Shown one piece after another: positions 25,496 to 40,570 of a stretch of DNA of 64,000 nucleotides (its first letter is position 1; each line of letters begins with the position of its first letter). The notes beneath the pieces are model-generated. The model saw only the letters and a program-made list of their open reading frames with translations, had not been told where the DNA came from and did not search any database. A program made the translations under genes and the position numbers. Where the stretch lies: positions 1,127,501 to 1,191,500 of the forward strand of contig JAFMOC010000077.1 of assembly GCA_019802505.1 (NCBI GenBank). The letters are read 5' to 3'. The stretch is from Corydoras sp. C115 (Eukaryota > Chordata > Actinopteri > Siluriformes > Callichthyidae).

Positions 25496-26112
25496 GTAAC
25501 GGAGGATGCACCTCCGCTTGACCTCAAGTACAGTACAGCGATGCAGTAACATGTCTAAACTGATATACTGTTATAGAAGGCACGCTTCAGTCTTTGGCAT
25601 AGATGAGAAACATACTGTATGTTTAAAATATCTTATATTCTTCAACATATTTTTGCCCTGCTTGTTATTAACAGTGGTGCTGTGCTAATGGACGTCACTG
25701 TTCTGACGTCTTTAGTACATTTTAGATTAGAACAAGGGCTACAAAAATCAGTTCATAAAGCATTTAATAAAATAAAACCAGAAACCAAATATCAATCAGC
25801 AATTAAAACATGTAGTTCATTTTTAATTCTGACATCTTATTAAAAATAGAATCTCGAAGATCAAAAATTTAAATAAAGGTGCATAATAATGCTCTGACTG
25901 GAACCTTTAGAGAACATGCAGTAAATGAGGTGTGCGTCCCACACAGCCAGAGGCTCAACTAGTATTTGGGTAAAAGAAGCTGTGAAGCATGTTGGAGGAG
26001 TGCATATTAATGCGTTTCTGTATAATGCTTGGTTGGATACATGTAAACACCTGAGGCAGTTTCCACTGATCTGGTTTAAGCGCAGTGCCACTGATGACCT
26101 CTTCGGTCCTTG

Positions 26113-26154
26113 TTATTGAACAGGCTTGGGGGGCTTTGCGGCCTCCAGCATTTT
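26113..26154 (-). CDS. ANO10: ANO10 coding exon 13 (tiny terminal exon)
   Basis: On minus, a pyrimidine-rich tract and acceptor TTTTCATTACAG are followed by AAA ATG CTG GAG and on to KMLEAAKPPKPVQ and TAA. Phase 0 matches the donor of exon 12. The tail aligns loosely with the polar end of other ANO10 proteins. Only 42 coding bases and 4.7 kb from exon 12, so it could be wrong. Confidence 0.6.
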   Translation of the reverse strand, partial: KMLEAAKPPKPVQ

Positions 26155-29100
26155 CTGTAATGAAAAGAATCAACAGAGAAACATTAACGCTGCTCTTGTC
26201 TGTATATGGCTCAGCTTTGTATGTGAATGGTTCACACTCCAGGCTCATATGTGTGATATTAAAAGAATAAGTGTCATGCTATTCTCACCCCTCCTTTTAC
26301 CGTAACGTACACATTATACATGAAGTGGTAACTGCAGCTTGCAAACTGCAATACACTGCATCTTGTCAAGGTACATCCACCCACCAGGCCCAGAGACCTT
26401 CAGCTTTAAATAATCAGGGCTTGATTTTATTAAAATCAGTTCCCCAAAGTATTTTAGCCTACGTTGCAGATATTCATAAAAATATATGATCAGCGAACTG
26501 CAGACAGGAGGAAATTACAGCGTCCACCAAGATGCACGGTTTAATTTCCAATCCAAAAATGTGCTGATTCACTGAGGAAGACTTTTGGGTTCCTTTTTAA
26601 AAACTATACAGCAGCAATTTTGCAAGATTAGATAGAACGTTCACAATGAAACTGTTAAACAGTTTTTCTAACTTAACAGCAGAACATTTCTCAAAGTCAT
26701 CTAGATTATGTTTTCACTTGTATATCAGTCATTCATTATCTGAGGGGGGGGGGGAACGTTTCAGGCTTTGGGCGCCAAGCTATCGCTGGCAACATGTATT
26801 TCATATATGAGAAAATGATAAGGAATAGGTGTTCTCTATTGGTCTGGACCCTAACAGTACCACCACAGAGCAGGTATTATTTGGTTGGTGCATTATTCCT
26901 ATCCCAGCAGTGTCATTAAGGTGCTTAAATGAAACTACAGCATCATTGCAGCACTACAACCCCCTCACCACATCCGTTTCACTGCAGAAAACAAATGTAC
27001 TACAGTCTGTAATTATAAAACAAGAGTCCATCTATATGGTAAGTGGAAAAAATAGACAAATGGCGCAAGATGGGGGCATGTCCAAATTTTGACATTGTGT
27101 TTTTACTTAGTCTTCAAGTCCCTTTAAGACTTTATACCACAGACATTTATAGATATGTTTTTTTTTCATCTGTGATCTACCTCTATGCAATGTAAAATTT
27201 GTAAATGTCTGGACAGTCTGTGCAGTTTAATAGTCTAGAAAATAATTTGTCTAAAACGAAGCAAACAGAGATTAACATATGCCTACATCTCCCATCTCCA
27301 GAAGCGGTTTTATTTCTGTGCCTGTGTGTTCTGATGATCATATGAGAGTAAGAACAATTGATGAGGCAGCTTTGGCAAGCATACATGGAATTCATGACTT
27401 AAAGAGTAAAAACTGGCAAGTGATTGAGCTGTCCAGTGTTCCAACGAAGTGGTCAGCCACCACCAGTGCTTTGCGATTAATTTTTTTACAGAAGAGCATG
27501 ACCAAAGGTATCATTCACGATTCAGAACGAATGTTGTGCATAACTTTTTAAATTCAGAACAATACGGCAGTACTCACCACCCACATCCTGTCTACATGAG
27601 CAATGTGAACTTGCATGTGAATGCTGACATCAAGTGTGATAAAAGCAGGGTTTAATTTTGACCCATTTCCTAACTTCTCGTGTCTAGTTCAATGTGTGCT
27701 ACAAGGTTCAAATAAAAATCTTTAATTAAAGCACTGTTTTAATTAAAATACCAGGCAGTGAAGAAGCCTATCACAGAACTTAATCATTAGAAGCAGGTAA
27801 ACACCCTATACAGCTTAGCAGGCTATAACGGCATATAAAAAAATTGCAATTGTTTCTTTCAAATAAATTTTTATTCCATTATCTCTTTTAAATTGCCTGT
27901 CACTTACAGGTACCTGAGCTCTACAGTAATAATGCACAAAGAAATGTACATTTGACTATGTTTACTAGGCTTTGTGTTCATAAGAGCATAGCAAGGCTTT
28001 TCAGTCTTGGCTATCAACAGGGGGTTTCCACTGCTCCTGCAGGTGCTATTTTCAGCTTTCCCTTTTTGTCCAGAGTAGAGAACCTGTTCCTCCTACAAAC
28101 AGCTGTCCACACAGACAAACTGCAGAACATGGAAAACAGCTGGGACTAAAGAGCATAGGCAGCTCATTTAATGCAACTATATATCAGTGGTTCTATTTGA
28201 GTATATTGTTTAATCAATTAAACCTAAACCTAACAACCTAAAGGGATTCAATTCTGTAAGATTTTTTTGGTGTCTCTGCAACTGGAATCAAAACTTTGCT
28301 GTTCATGGCATCCTTTCAGTCAGGCTCAAAGGGAAATTTGCACTTATAAATATTGACTTGTTTTTTCTGCTGAGACCATTAGCCCTCGTCCATTACAGTG
28401 ATTAAACTGCACAAAAAGCAGAATACTGAAATCTACTCAATATAGTCAATAGGTTCTTCACAATCTCCTACTCTCTATGAAATTGGAAGACATTTCACTA
28501 CGATGGAGAGGACTGTGACTCCCTTCAACAAGTCATGCTTTGATATTGCAATGTCATTTACCATTGTTTACATCACCATTTCACCACCTCATATAAATAT
28601 AAAAGAAAGATAATATGTTAAAAGCAAAAATCCCTTAACATCCCTTAACAGTTTCACTTGTACAGAACATACACTCCTGTAATACTGCATCAAAACGATT
28701 TAAAAGTGCATTAACGACTAAGCATCAAATCCACATCTGTTTTTTACAGAAGTATTTACATGCAGATGTTCCTTCTGTTTGTACACAATGGCTGCAAACA
28801 CAGATTATTTTAATTCTTAATTATTTTTTCCATGATGTTTTCAATTTAATCAATCAGGTATGATTGTACATCTTTGAAGTTGCAGAAAGAAATGTAAATG
28901 TTTCATTACTTTTTTTCTAAGCCAGATATTAGTTGGTCTAGTGTATTCTCTAGTGTATTATTCTTAGACAAGGGGTCTTAAACTATTACTGATAGCAATA
29001 TTATTAATAGGTTTACCTATTACTGTTATTATTGGACAACCATTGCTACAAAAGCAAAGTTTGTACTGCAAAATAATAAATCCAGTGATATTAATACATT

Positions 29101-32100
29101 TAAACCGTATTAAAGACAAACAATACAGAATAAAAGTTAATAAATTGCACTATAGGTCGGTAGTAATTTACTTACTTATTTACATTATTTAGCACATCTT
29201 AGGTGAGAAAGCTAAATCATTCCAGAAAAGTTGTTAATACTAACAAAATGCAGAGATAAGTGTGCATGACAGCTTTCATGTGTGGTTACTTTATTTTAAA
29301 CATGCACCTGTTCAAAATCAACAAACCAATACAAACACAGACTTACCGACCATGAACTCGCTTCTGCACGAGAGAAATCAAATCTAGTTTAAGCATACAA
29401 ATCTTTTTCATACTAAACATGTCTTTTGGAGATTTTATATTTTATATATAAAATTTAAAAAGTCAGTACACCCTCTTTGACATCACCAAAAAAAATAAGA
29501 TGAAGACAGGATGTAAAAGCTTGTATGACAATGCAATAGCTGAAAACAGCTATAACTTAAAGTAATATACTTTATTAATATGACTTTATTTATTTTTACT
29601 TTGTTCTGGAGGAATCTGTTTTCACACATTAGCTGGGTTAAGGTGGACTTTCGCATAGGCCATTGTAAAACCTTAATGCCTTGGGGGTTTTTTTTAGCCA
29701 TTTTGTAGTTTATTTCAGGGTGTGCTTAGAATAAGTATATTTGTAGATTAATTACCTACTTAACAGTGGGTACTGGGTTTGATCTAGTACGTTTTCCTAT
29801 TTATTAAAAAAATCATAACGCACTCTGGTGTTACACATGATTTGTTTTTATTCATTTATTTACTATATTACTTTTAATACTTTTTTATTTTTATTTTTAT
29901 TTTTTTACTTTTTTGTTTGGTCACATAATTCCGTTCCGTTCCAGAAGAATTAGATAGGTAGTAGTAGGGCGTCCAGGGAATTTTCGAACTATTCGAGGAA
30001 ACTATTCGATGCCTTCTGCATATTTGTGCATGCAGGCCATGATACATTTGTGCATACAGCTGCTTCCTAACATTGTAACAGTCACCTGACCCAATTTTGG
30101 TCAAGTGTTTACTCTACAGTTTCCTCTAGAAATCTCTGAATTGTGGTGCCATGGTTGATGACCTTACAAATGATTTTTGTATATCAAATTTCCCTAAAAC
30201 AATACAAAATCCTGTTCAAAAAAATTCATAGTTGTAGATGATATGGCTGCAAAATTGGGAACGAATTGGAGTATGCCCTAAAAACTCCTGAAAGTGTAAT
30301 GTGTAGGTGAACCAATTCATTGTCTTTAAAGTGTATATCACATAACCTTTTAAGAAATGTTTGTGATTGAAATGTTGCATTAATATAAACTCACCCAATG
30401 GTACATTCTATGTCGCACAGCAGTCTAAATTCTATGTGTACTATCATGCAAGCTACCACACATGCGGACATGCCTGTGAATCAGCATGACCTACTTGTGC
30501 TGCATGCGAGGTGATAAACATCTGCCAAAATAGTTTAGCCACATTAACCAACACACAGACACAGTTTCAGTGTGCAGTGTTCTCTTCATATCAGCAATTG
30601 TTTAGGACCAAAAGTATAAAACTGAGTCTTTTTGAACTGTATTTTTGTGCCTGTCTGTCTGCAGCAGGATGTGCGTATTACTAAGACGTGCACTCCGCTG
30701 ACAACAATGTGTACATTAAAATATGCCTCAAATGGATGTTCACAGATTTCTTAAGCTATTTGCTGTGTATACCGATTTAATAAGAATGCACTCAGTTGCA
30801 GAAGAGCTTACCTTTTTCTTTAGTGCTTCAAGGGATTCAAACTCCAGTTTAGCAAGTTTGATCTGAATTTGTTTGGGCACGTCTGGAATAATGAAGGCCA
30901 GGATGAACTTAAAGGCCAGAAGAACATGCTGCATATGAAATAAGGAGAAACACAGAATTAAAATATATTTCAGTATGTTTTTGACTTGCCTATAAATCAA
31001 TACTTAATAATACATCAGCAACACTAATAATAATTAAAATGACAACAACAACAGCAACAATGCAAACAACTTCTGCTTTTTACTTGGAAAAAACTGCAAA
31101 ACTGAAATTCACATGTAACTGTGGGTAACCACATGTTTTCTAAAACTTATGCTTTTCAAAAAATAAAAATAAAAAGTGTTATTTCTTATTCTGTTTTTGT
31201 TTAATAACAAGTTTTATCCAGTTTGGTTGAAATGCTGGTTAATAAACTTTCATGTACTGTTGACAATGTTTAACTTTTAGACAGTATAAAAAGATAATCC
31301 ACAGATATTTTACTCTGTGGTCACTGTCAAACAAAAGCATGGCATGACTAACAAACCTAAAGCTTGGGATGTAGGTATATTCCTGGACATGATGTAGTTT
31401 GTTTTTAATCCTGTTCTGTCTCTTAACCTCGGTACAGCTCATACATTATCAGTTCCTAAATCAGACTTGCTGATCTTATCCAGCTCTTTTCTGCTTATGA
31501 TGCCATCGGTTTGTACTTTAAGATATTTCACCAGGTATATCTTTAAGATTTTTGCTTTAAATTTCCTAAATTGTCTTAACATTCTAAAGTTTTACTTATG
31601 TAGGCTGTTTTGAGTATTAATATTTACAACAAGGGCTAAAACAATTATTTACATTGTGTATTTAAAAAACACGGACTATGAAAATCTGACCTTCACACTT
31701 TATTTGAGATGGTATATGATAGATGAACATCGCTGCCCATCTACAGTTTGTAAAAGGTCACATAGACAAGCCATAAGGGTGTATTTACATCTGGGCCAGG
31801 ACAGACTGCCATTATTGATGGAGTAATGAACTTAGAGAAAATGTCAGGACATTTGTACACAATATTTCTGTCTGATGCTTGGTTCAAGATCTTTGAAGGT
31901 GTTTGGAGATAAATATTTTCCATTCTGAAATCAATAAGCCTTTTTCTGAAACATTTAGAAATATTTTTTGTTTGTGCTTTGATTTATTCTTTTTCACAAA
32001 CCTGTGAAGATCTGACTTTGGTAGATTTCTTTATCCCACATCTGAGTGTAATCACACTGACTGAAAATATCCAAACTTCACCTTCAAATTACCTGCTGAT

Positions 32101-35100
32101 TTCAAAATGAAGGTTTACAACACTTTGCTACTCACAGATATGTAATATGGGTAGTAATTGGTAGTTCTAATAGTTTTACCATATTTGTTTAATTTTGTTA
32201 TTTTACCTCCGAACTTGTTTCTAAACATAAAGTTTTAAATGAAGTAGAAAGTTCTAAAAGTTACAAACTTTTAAGCTCCAATGTCTACAGTTCAAGGAAA
32301 AATGTATTGTACACGGTTCTTGTACACAATAAATTCACCTGCTTTATGTAATCTAGTTGCCATGGGTAAATAAAATTATGCAACTAGCCATGCAGTTTTG
32401 AACAATTTTGCGGTTCTAATTTCATAGAAACAGTCTGGGGAAGGCTCTTTAGTTGCCTCAGAGCATAATTGTCTCAGAGCATAAACCAATTTTCATAAAA
32501 GTCTGGTTGGGCGAGTTTGGTGTGGACAAAAATTATAATTGATGTTCAGTCATGCAAGAAGAATCAACAACTGGTCTGTGGTACATTAAGACACACACTG
32601 TAAAGGACAGACAGGTTGCCCCACCAGAAATGAACAGAGGTGTCCAAGAGTTACTTGTTGGCTAATTAAACCACCAAAACAACTTGACACCATGGTTCTT
32701 AATTAGCCAACAAATGTGTGTTCATTAATTTTCCCTCTGGATTTATAAAGTATTCTGATTCTGATCCAATCCATTCCAAAAAACAAGTATAAAAAAGTGG
32801 TATTAAAATCTTGTTTTAAAAACAGCAGGAATACTAGATGATTCCCCACAAAATTCAACAAATATCAAAATTATTATCAAACTAAGGCCTTGAAACTGCT
32901 CCATGCCCACCTGCTGTTAAATGTTATCAATGTATCCCAGCGATTAAACATTTTAGTGCCAGCCTACATACCTACAGCTTTTGAATTGCAAAGGTTTTGG
33001 TAAATCATGTATGCATGTATAAGGCCAGTTTATGTAGAGAACAGATATATAATATATTATTAAATATAAAATATATATTAGGCATCTCTGCTGACCTGGG
33101 AATAAAATAGACTTATGCAAAAGGCCTTTGCAGTGTTTAACTTTAGTTGTTATTTCACTGCATATTAGAGTGTAATACATGTGAAACAGAAAAAAAAGAA
33201 AAGAGGTCAGAAGAACTGGAGCAAAGGAACAGCCAGTCTGATTTGATCTTGCAGGATGTCAGACATGTTTAGTCAGTCATGGGAAAATGCTGAAGTCCCA
33301 GTCTGACCGCCATGTTAAAGCCTGTTAAAGCATGATGCTCCTGACGTCCTGTCCGTACCTCTTATGGCTCCACTTTAAAGAATCTAGTCTGGTACATTTA
33401 TTTATAATAGTGTAGATGACATGCAACAGATGCAGAACATGTGAGACTACATGCTCCAGTCTAAGTTATTATACACACTTTGCCTGTCATTACCAGACAA
33501 ATAATATCTACAAGCAGTGAGTGTAACATTACTAAAAGCAACAAAAAGAACAATTTACTTACATTTAATGTTTTCATGTAGGTAACAATATACAAACAAA
33601 ACGATGATAAATGTTTAAATTTATAGCTGAGACCTACAGTCAGAAACCCTCTATTATTTTAAATGGCATCTTATTTATGTATCACATTTATGTGCTTTTA
33701 CTGATTGTGTTACACACTTGGTTATTAAACCAACATACACTGTAAAACACAATCAGATGTCTGCCAGTAAGCAGATGATATGCAGTTGGTTGAGACCATT
33801 ACACTGATATAATCAAATGTTAATGGATATTGTGAGAGTAATAATGTTTACTGTTAATAATGTTTACTGTGATGGGCTGCTGTGTACAATACTGACACAT
33901 CAATAATAAGGGCACTAGATTTTCAAATTTGTAAAAAAATAATAATAATATTTATACTGAGAGCTGCATATGTACTGGTGATTGAAATTTGAGTTTTTTT
34001 GTAATTTGTGGGAAAGAAAAGTATGCTAATACATACATTCCTCACCTAAATTCTTTTTCTTTTGAAATTAAATAAAAAAATGAAACCTGACAAATTTCAG
34101 GCTTCTTATACAAACACAACAAAACATACAACAGTGTTGTTTATAATCAACTCAGTTGCATAAGACTGTCACTGTGAAGGTAGCTGAGCTAGCAACCATT
34201 AAGTAAAATTCTGAGCTTTGTCTTGCTAACATCAAACCTTTCAATTACTCCTGATCCCCAGCCCTCTCCTGTCGCCTTGGCTACACTGTTGCCTAGTTAC
34301 TGCTCTCTGAGGCATGCCATCTTGTAATTACCTGCCTATCGAATGCCCCAAAAATAGGCAACCGTTTTGGCACCAACAAATCATGGATGACACACACAAA
34401 CGTCTCCAAAACATTGTACCATGAAGCCATGACAAATTTAAAAAGACCAACTCAAAGCTTCACATTTAACATAAAACCAGTGACTTTGACCTTTTCATCT
34501 GGTTAAGCACACAATTGAGTTTACACCACATCAGATAACCATAGAATAATATTATATTATTATACACCTTATGTACGCATATAAATCAGAGAGTAAATGT
34601 ACAGTGCAGTGCCATATTTAAACCCCAAATATGAAGCACCATGAAAAGAAAGCTGAAACTTTTGACACATCCATATGCTCTAAATACTGATCATATACTA
34701 GTTGTAATTACCCCTCAGTTCTCATAATGGTCTAGGAGACAACTGAGACAGGCTGGGCTGGAGAAAGTGCAGGGAAACAGCAAGGACGTGACCCTGTTGC
34801 TTAATGAATATGAGATAAGTAATCTCTGCATGCGGCATACTTTCATAATCTAGAAATCTTTGCATGCTGCAATATGGCACATTTCACAGATGCATTGAAC
34901 TGTGACTTTAACAGAATGTAAGTAAATGTGCAATAAGGAGCTCTAGGCAACAGAGACTACATCTCTAGCAGCCTGAGGTGAACAAACTGACCCCAAGAGT
35001 CAACTATATGCTTGGTGCACATGGATACGAACAGAGTCAGATACACTTACAAAGTCAGAGCAAAGGGCACAGCAGCATGGCAGAATGGGAACATAGTAAC

Positions 35101-38100
35101 AAATTGGGGCTTTTAAGGCAAAGGCAGTGACCTAAAGGCAACATAAATCCACATGGACACAAACAGTGCTGGGATGAACTAAACTGACTTAAACTCATCA
35201 TCTGAGCTGAACAAACCTTATTTAGAACTACTCTCAATCCTAGTAGCCTTCAAGTCTAAACAAAAATAAATGGTCTGTTCTGTATACTGATTTAAATAAG
35301 CTATTTGAAGTAAAGTCATATAATTTGCAATAAATAAACAATATTCATCTTTATACAAACTGAATAAATCGTTTAGAAGCTGTTCCTTTTTCGAAAAACA
35401 TGTAAACTGTGTGTTGCAGTTTTGTACCCTGGTTAAATTACAGATATATTTAAAATTATTTCCATGCATTTTTTGGCAAATGTTTATAAAGTTTACTAAA
35501 AAAAATGAAAAAATGTATGTCATACTGAGACAGCATGTACGAACATGAGCAGTGGAGAAAGTCCCACCATGGAAACACATTTTGTATCTCAAAAGGAATG
35601 AACTGTTTTAGGAATGTGTGTTAAATTTATAGTTTTTCTAATTACTAAAGCAGAACATTTATTAGGGTGTTGTATGTGAATAAAGGTTGGATTTGACTAA
35701 AGCAGATACGGCCTCATTTTAAAAAATGGATATTTTGTAAAAAAAAAAAAACAATAAAAACTACCAGGGTGGTGCGGCGGTGTAGTGGTTAACATGTCCG
35801 CCTCTCAGTGCTGGAGATCCAGGTTAGAATACCGATCTGGGTGAAGTTTCCATGTTGTCCCCGTGGGGTTTCCCTGGGTTCTCCAGTTTAGCCCCACAGT
35901 CCAAAAACATGTATTTAAGGTGAATTGGCTGCTCTAAATTGACTCTATATAAATTGGGAAACATTCTCCGCTGAATGAGCATGAGGAACCTCATCACCAA
36001 AGTGCAGGATTAATACATAATGAGATGAATAAAAACTACCAAGAATCTGTATTTTCTTTATCATTTTGACAACTACACCTATATTTAGATTAAATTATTA
36101 TACAGCTTTTATCCAAAGCAACTTACAGGTGGGTAAAAGAGAACTAACTTACAGAGACGTAACTACCTGAACTACAGTACCATCAGACATAATCATTTAT
36201 TTATTACTTTTTATTAGGGGTGTCTTCAACTAAGGATTTTCATAGTCGAATCTGATTCGTCAGATTTTCCCTATAGTCGACCGATAGTCAAATCAGTTAA
36301 AATTTCACCACAAGTTGGCGCTATAAGCGTGGTTTTTAAAAAAGATTTTTTTAAAATATTTTACTTGTTTTTCTAGAGCTTTTGGAATGTGCAACTAACT
36401 GCAGGGGGAGCTTTATTAATGTGTAGCCTATTGTTAAAGCGCACACATCATTTGAAAAAAATATTAACAGAAATTAGGATGATTTTATTTGACAAAAGGC
36501 TATATATAACGAAAACAAAGACATTTCATGTAAAAACTAATGCTTAGCAGCAGTAATGGGCACCCCCATGTGGTCAAAATGGTACATTCGACTATGAGGT
36601 TCATAGTCGACTACGGTTCTCCGAATCGAATCGTCGAATCAGCGAATATTGCAGCTCACCCCTACTTTTTACAATTAGTTTTTCCCTCTTCTACTTTTCT
36701 CCACGTTGGCCTCAAGAGCCCCATTTCCACCAGCACCCTGTGTAGGTGGACGTTTCATCTGGAATGGAGATCTGTTTTGTAGCATATTTGACTTGACTTT
36801 TTACACCAGAAACCCTCCTTGTTCATCCAGCTTTGGGACCCGTGCACTGATACATACACCTCCAACGGCTAACTACGAACAGCCCTCCAACCTAAAATCA
36901 CCAGTCAGCAGCATCATGTTGGCAACATCCTGAACTGATAATGAATTATCTGATAACTAACAACAAACAAAGTACTATGAGAATCCATCACCTAAATAAT
37001 ATCAAATCTGTGTTGGTCAGGATCCTCAGTAACAGTAAAGCAGACTTACAATGTATGAAAAGCAACAAAATATCAGTTTGCAATTGTTTAAGCTACAAAT
37101 TTTATATACATATTAAACTGCTAATAAAATAGACAATGAGTATTATGGTAAGCTTTGAAAAGGCATATATTATTTTCCCTGCATCCACCTAATAAACCAA
37201 GATAGATGTCAGAGCTGCTCGAAATGTTCTGTTAAATGTTACCTTTAACTTTTTATTTGTTTGTACATTGCACAAATCAAAATCTTATAGCTTTAATATA
37301 GCACACCATTACTCTAGGAAATTGTATTTACTCTACATCGGTTTAAAATTCACAATATTAATGATCACCACCTTTTATACTTTAGTATAAAATGAATTAT
37401 AAAATGTGTAAGATTATGAAAATAAATAGATACAGGGGGCGGCACGTGGCTTAGTGGTTAGCACGTTCGCCTCTCAGCGCTAGGGATTCCCGGTTCGAAT
37501 CCCCATCTGGGTGGAGTTAACATGTTCTCCCCGTGTCTGCGTGGGTTTCCTCCGGGTTCTCCGGTTTCCTCCCACAGTCCAAAAGCATGGATCAAGTCAA
37601 TTGAATTCTCAAAATTGCCCCATATAGAGTGTGTCTGTCTGAGTGAGTGTGTGCCCAGCGATGGATTGGCGCCCTGTCCTGAGTCTATCTGCCCAGCGCC
37701 TGAGATGTTCTCCCCTGGATGGGCATGGGGAACCCCACTGCGACCCTAATAGAGGATAAAGCGGGAGACAATACTTCCTGGTACAATACTTTTTTTTACC
37801 TTTACTGATATGAGATTTATTTACTTTAGTTTTTTTATTTTACTGTACTCATACTGAATGGACCTACTGTTGTCTAAGGACAAATCTATGTAGCACTTAG
37901 ATACCACTAACACAAGCGGACAAGAGTATATTGGTTTTCTAAGCCAGAATCCCTGATCTTAGTTCATATAGGCGCACGCTCGCACGCATACGAGGGTATT
38001 TGATTACACACTTAAACAGAAACTCTGCCAAACCCCTTTCAGCTCTCATTATATCTCTCCTGAACCAATTAGCCTCCAGCTTGTTCACAAAACAAAGAAC

Positions 38101-40524
38101 ACTGGCACCACCCAATGGCAGAAGCAGAAGAGGCATAAGCAGAACGTTAAGCAGACAGCATTGCCACATAGTGTTCAACAGACAAAAAAAAAAAGAGAAA
38201 AAGTTTACCTCAGCAGCCACTATAGTGAGAATAAGCTGTGTCTCCTGCTCAGGAAAGTAGGCCTGGACTTGTGGAGAAAGGCCAATCAAGGCACAGTTGG
38301 TTACTACAGCAATAGCACTCATTGTCTCAAATGCCAGCTGAAGGTGTCAGTGTGGGGGAAAAAAAAAAAGTTTAGTCTCAATATAAACATTATTACATGA
38401 CAATAACATCTTTTTTAATCTCACTTAATTCTTTATTCCTTTATTTCTCATTATGTTAATGGAAGATATTCCTATTTAATTTGCAATTTCAATAACAACA
38501 TCTTAGATTCAACTTTATTGTCATTGTGCAGAGTAAATGAGTAGAAAGCCTTTGAAATGCAGTAATATCTAACCAGAAGTGCAAGATAGAGATTATTTAC
38601 ATATAAATACAGTGCAAGGTTCCCAAATATCAGATTTAACACTAACTTTATGTTTTAATTTGGACAGCAACATATACATTTGACTTAGTATACAGTCGTC
38701 AGTTTGGGGTTTAACTAAACTGGTAAGGTAAAGTAATTTTGTTAAAATATAAAGAAATGAGGTAATAGAGGTTGTGTTTTTATTTTTTTTATTTTTTTTA
38801 TTTTTTGGGGGGGGGGTCTAAACTAGTCTCCTACATCATTCAGCCAATATTACTCAGCCAAAGCCATGAAAAAATTATTCCAGCATTTAGACTGCTGGGC
38901 CATCACAAAACCCTAAAATCAAATACCTACAACCTGGTAAACACTTGTTCAAAGCGTTTTAAACGATTTTGTAAATGGTCTAATATTCTCAGGTATAAAA
39001 TAAATAACTGTTGCCCTTTTCCTTACCTGCCACACACCAATATCAGCTGCAGGTTCAGGAAATGGACGCTTGAACACCTGGCACATCTTCAAAGCATCTG
39101 AATAGACTTCGGTCACATTGTTGAGCACCACCAGTAAAGCGGCCAAAGGATATACACACGAAAAAAGACTCACGTAGCCAAACAGCAAAAACTGCTCCAA
39201 ATAGTCATCAAATGTGCCCTGATGATGAGACGGTCAGAGAAAATATTATATACCTTATCCTTATTTTGTAAATGGTATTATAAATTTAGAAATGTAAAAT
39301 GTGATTTTTTTTTATGCCAGGGTACCACCAGACTAGTAGGTCAGGTCTGTACATTGCCCTTAAAATATTAATTAACAATTTACAGAAATGTGACAATAAA
39401 CATCCTTTCCCCGGCTCCGTTATCAAACAAAGTGAATCTTCAAGAACATTAAACTAATTCTGTGACTCACCAGGTAGGTGTTCATATCTCTTTCCAGATA
39501 AACTTGTTCCACCAGAGGAAGTTCTTTATCTCCCATTATCGTCCTCACTCTCTTATGGACCTTTTTATTACGTCTCCTCTGCAGCCAGTAGGGCAGAAAA
39601 GCCTCCATCACTTGGTTCAGAATTTGAGATGTGATAAGCAGAGTAGCAAGACTCTGTGACAAACAGAAAAGTAATTTCCTTTACCCTGAAAACTGCATAG
39701 CGTGTGTGAAAAAGAAAAAGAAGCACTTCCATGCAGATACATTACTCAACATAGTCCATGTAATAACACAAGAGGAAAGTGTCTCTAAAACCAATAAAAT
39801 GCTCTTCATCTAATGTAATAATCGCAATATTAGCAACAAATTAACTTTACTATCACTAATTATTCATTCATTCATTATCTCCCACTTTATCCACTATTAT
39901 GGTCGCGGTGGGGTTCCCCATGCCCATCCAGGGGAGAACGTTTCGGGCGCTGGGCAGATAGACCCAGGACAGGGCGCCAATCCATCGCTGGGCACACACT
40001 CACTCACACAGACACTCTATATGGGGCAATTTTTGAGAATTCAATTGACTTAATCCATGTTTTTGGACTGTGGGAGGAAACCGGAGAACCCGGAGGAAAC
40101 CCACACGGACACGGGGAGAACATGGGAACTCCACCCAGATGGGGATTCGAACCGGGAATCCCTAGCGCTGAGAGGCGAACGTGCTAACCACTAAGCCACC
40201 GTGCCGCCGCTTATCACTAATTAATTCTTTACTAATTAGAACTTTACTTTACTATTACTAATTAATTCTGAATTAATAGAAAATAACAAAAACAACAAGA
40301 TTCCTCTTTAGTACCATTGCCAAACTAACTCGGAGTGCTACTAAATCAGATTCACAGATTCACTCACAGTTCAGCAGCAATGATTTCTTTAGTGATAAAA
40401 CTGAATACATAAGACTTAAATCATGTAATGCATCATGTAGTGTAATCAATAATTAACACCAGTTACTGAAAAATCTAGTGGTAGAGAAAATAATATAGTA
40501 CAGGAGTTAAATACCTTTAACCCC

Positions 40525-40570
<46 letters not shown>

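Larger units (their letters stand above)
30929..38208 (-). other. ANO10: ANO10 intron 11
   Basis: 7.3-kb intron. It holds a short LINE tail near 32735-32770 (TATTCTGATTCTGAT), an old SINE at 35767-36027, the family-1 hAT element at 36215-36664, a dispersed repeat fragment at 36802-36880 and a SINE at 37437-37771. The stretch 31000-35700 is plain AT-rich sequence in which I see nothing else. Confidence 0.65.

Noticed and set aside
27279..27551. 90-codon plus frame MPTSPISRSGFISV
   Set aside because: No recognised similarity, lies within ANO10 intron 12 on the opposite strand and has no promoter or splice evidence.
37441..37510. tRNA gene-like sequence with box A and box B
   Set aside because: It is the head of a SINE; it lacks a complete cloverleaf and is followed by the SINE body in every copy.
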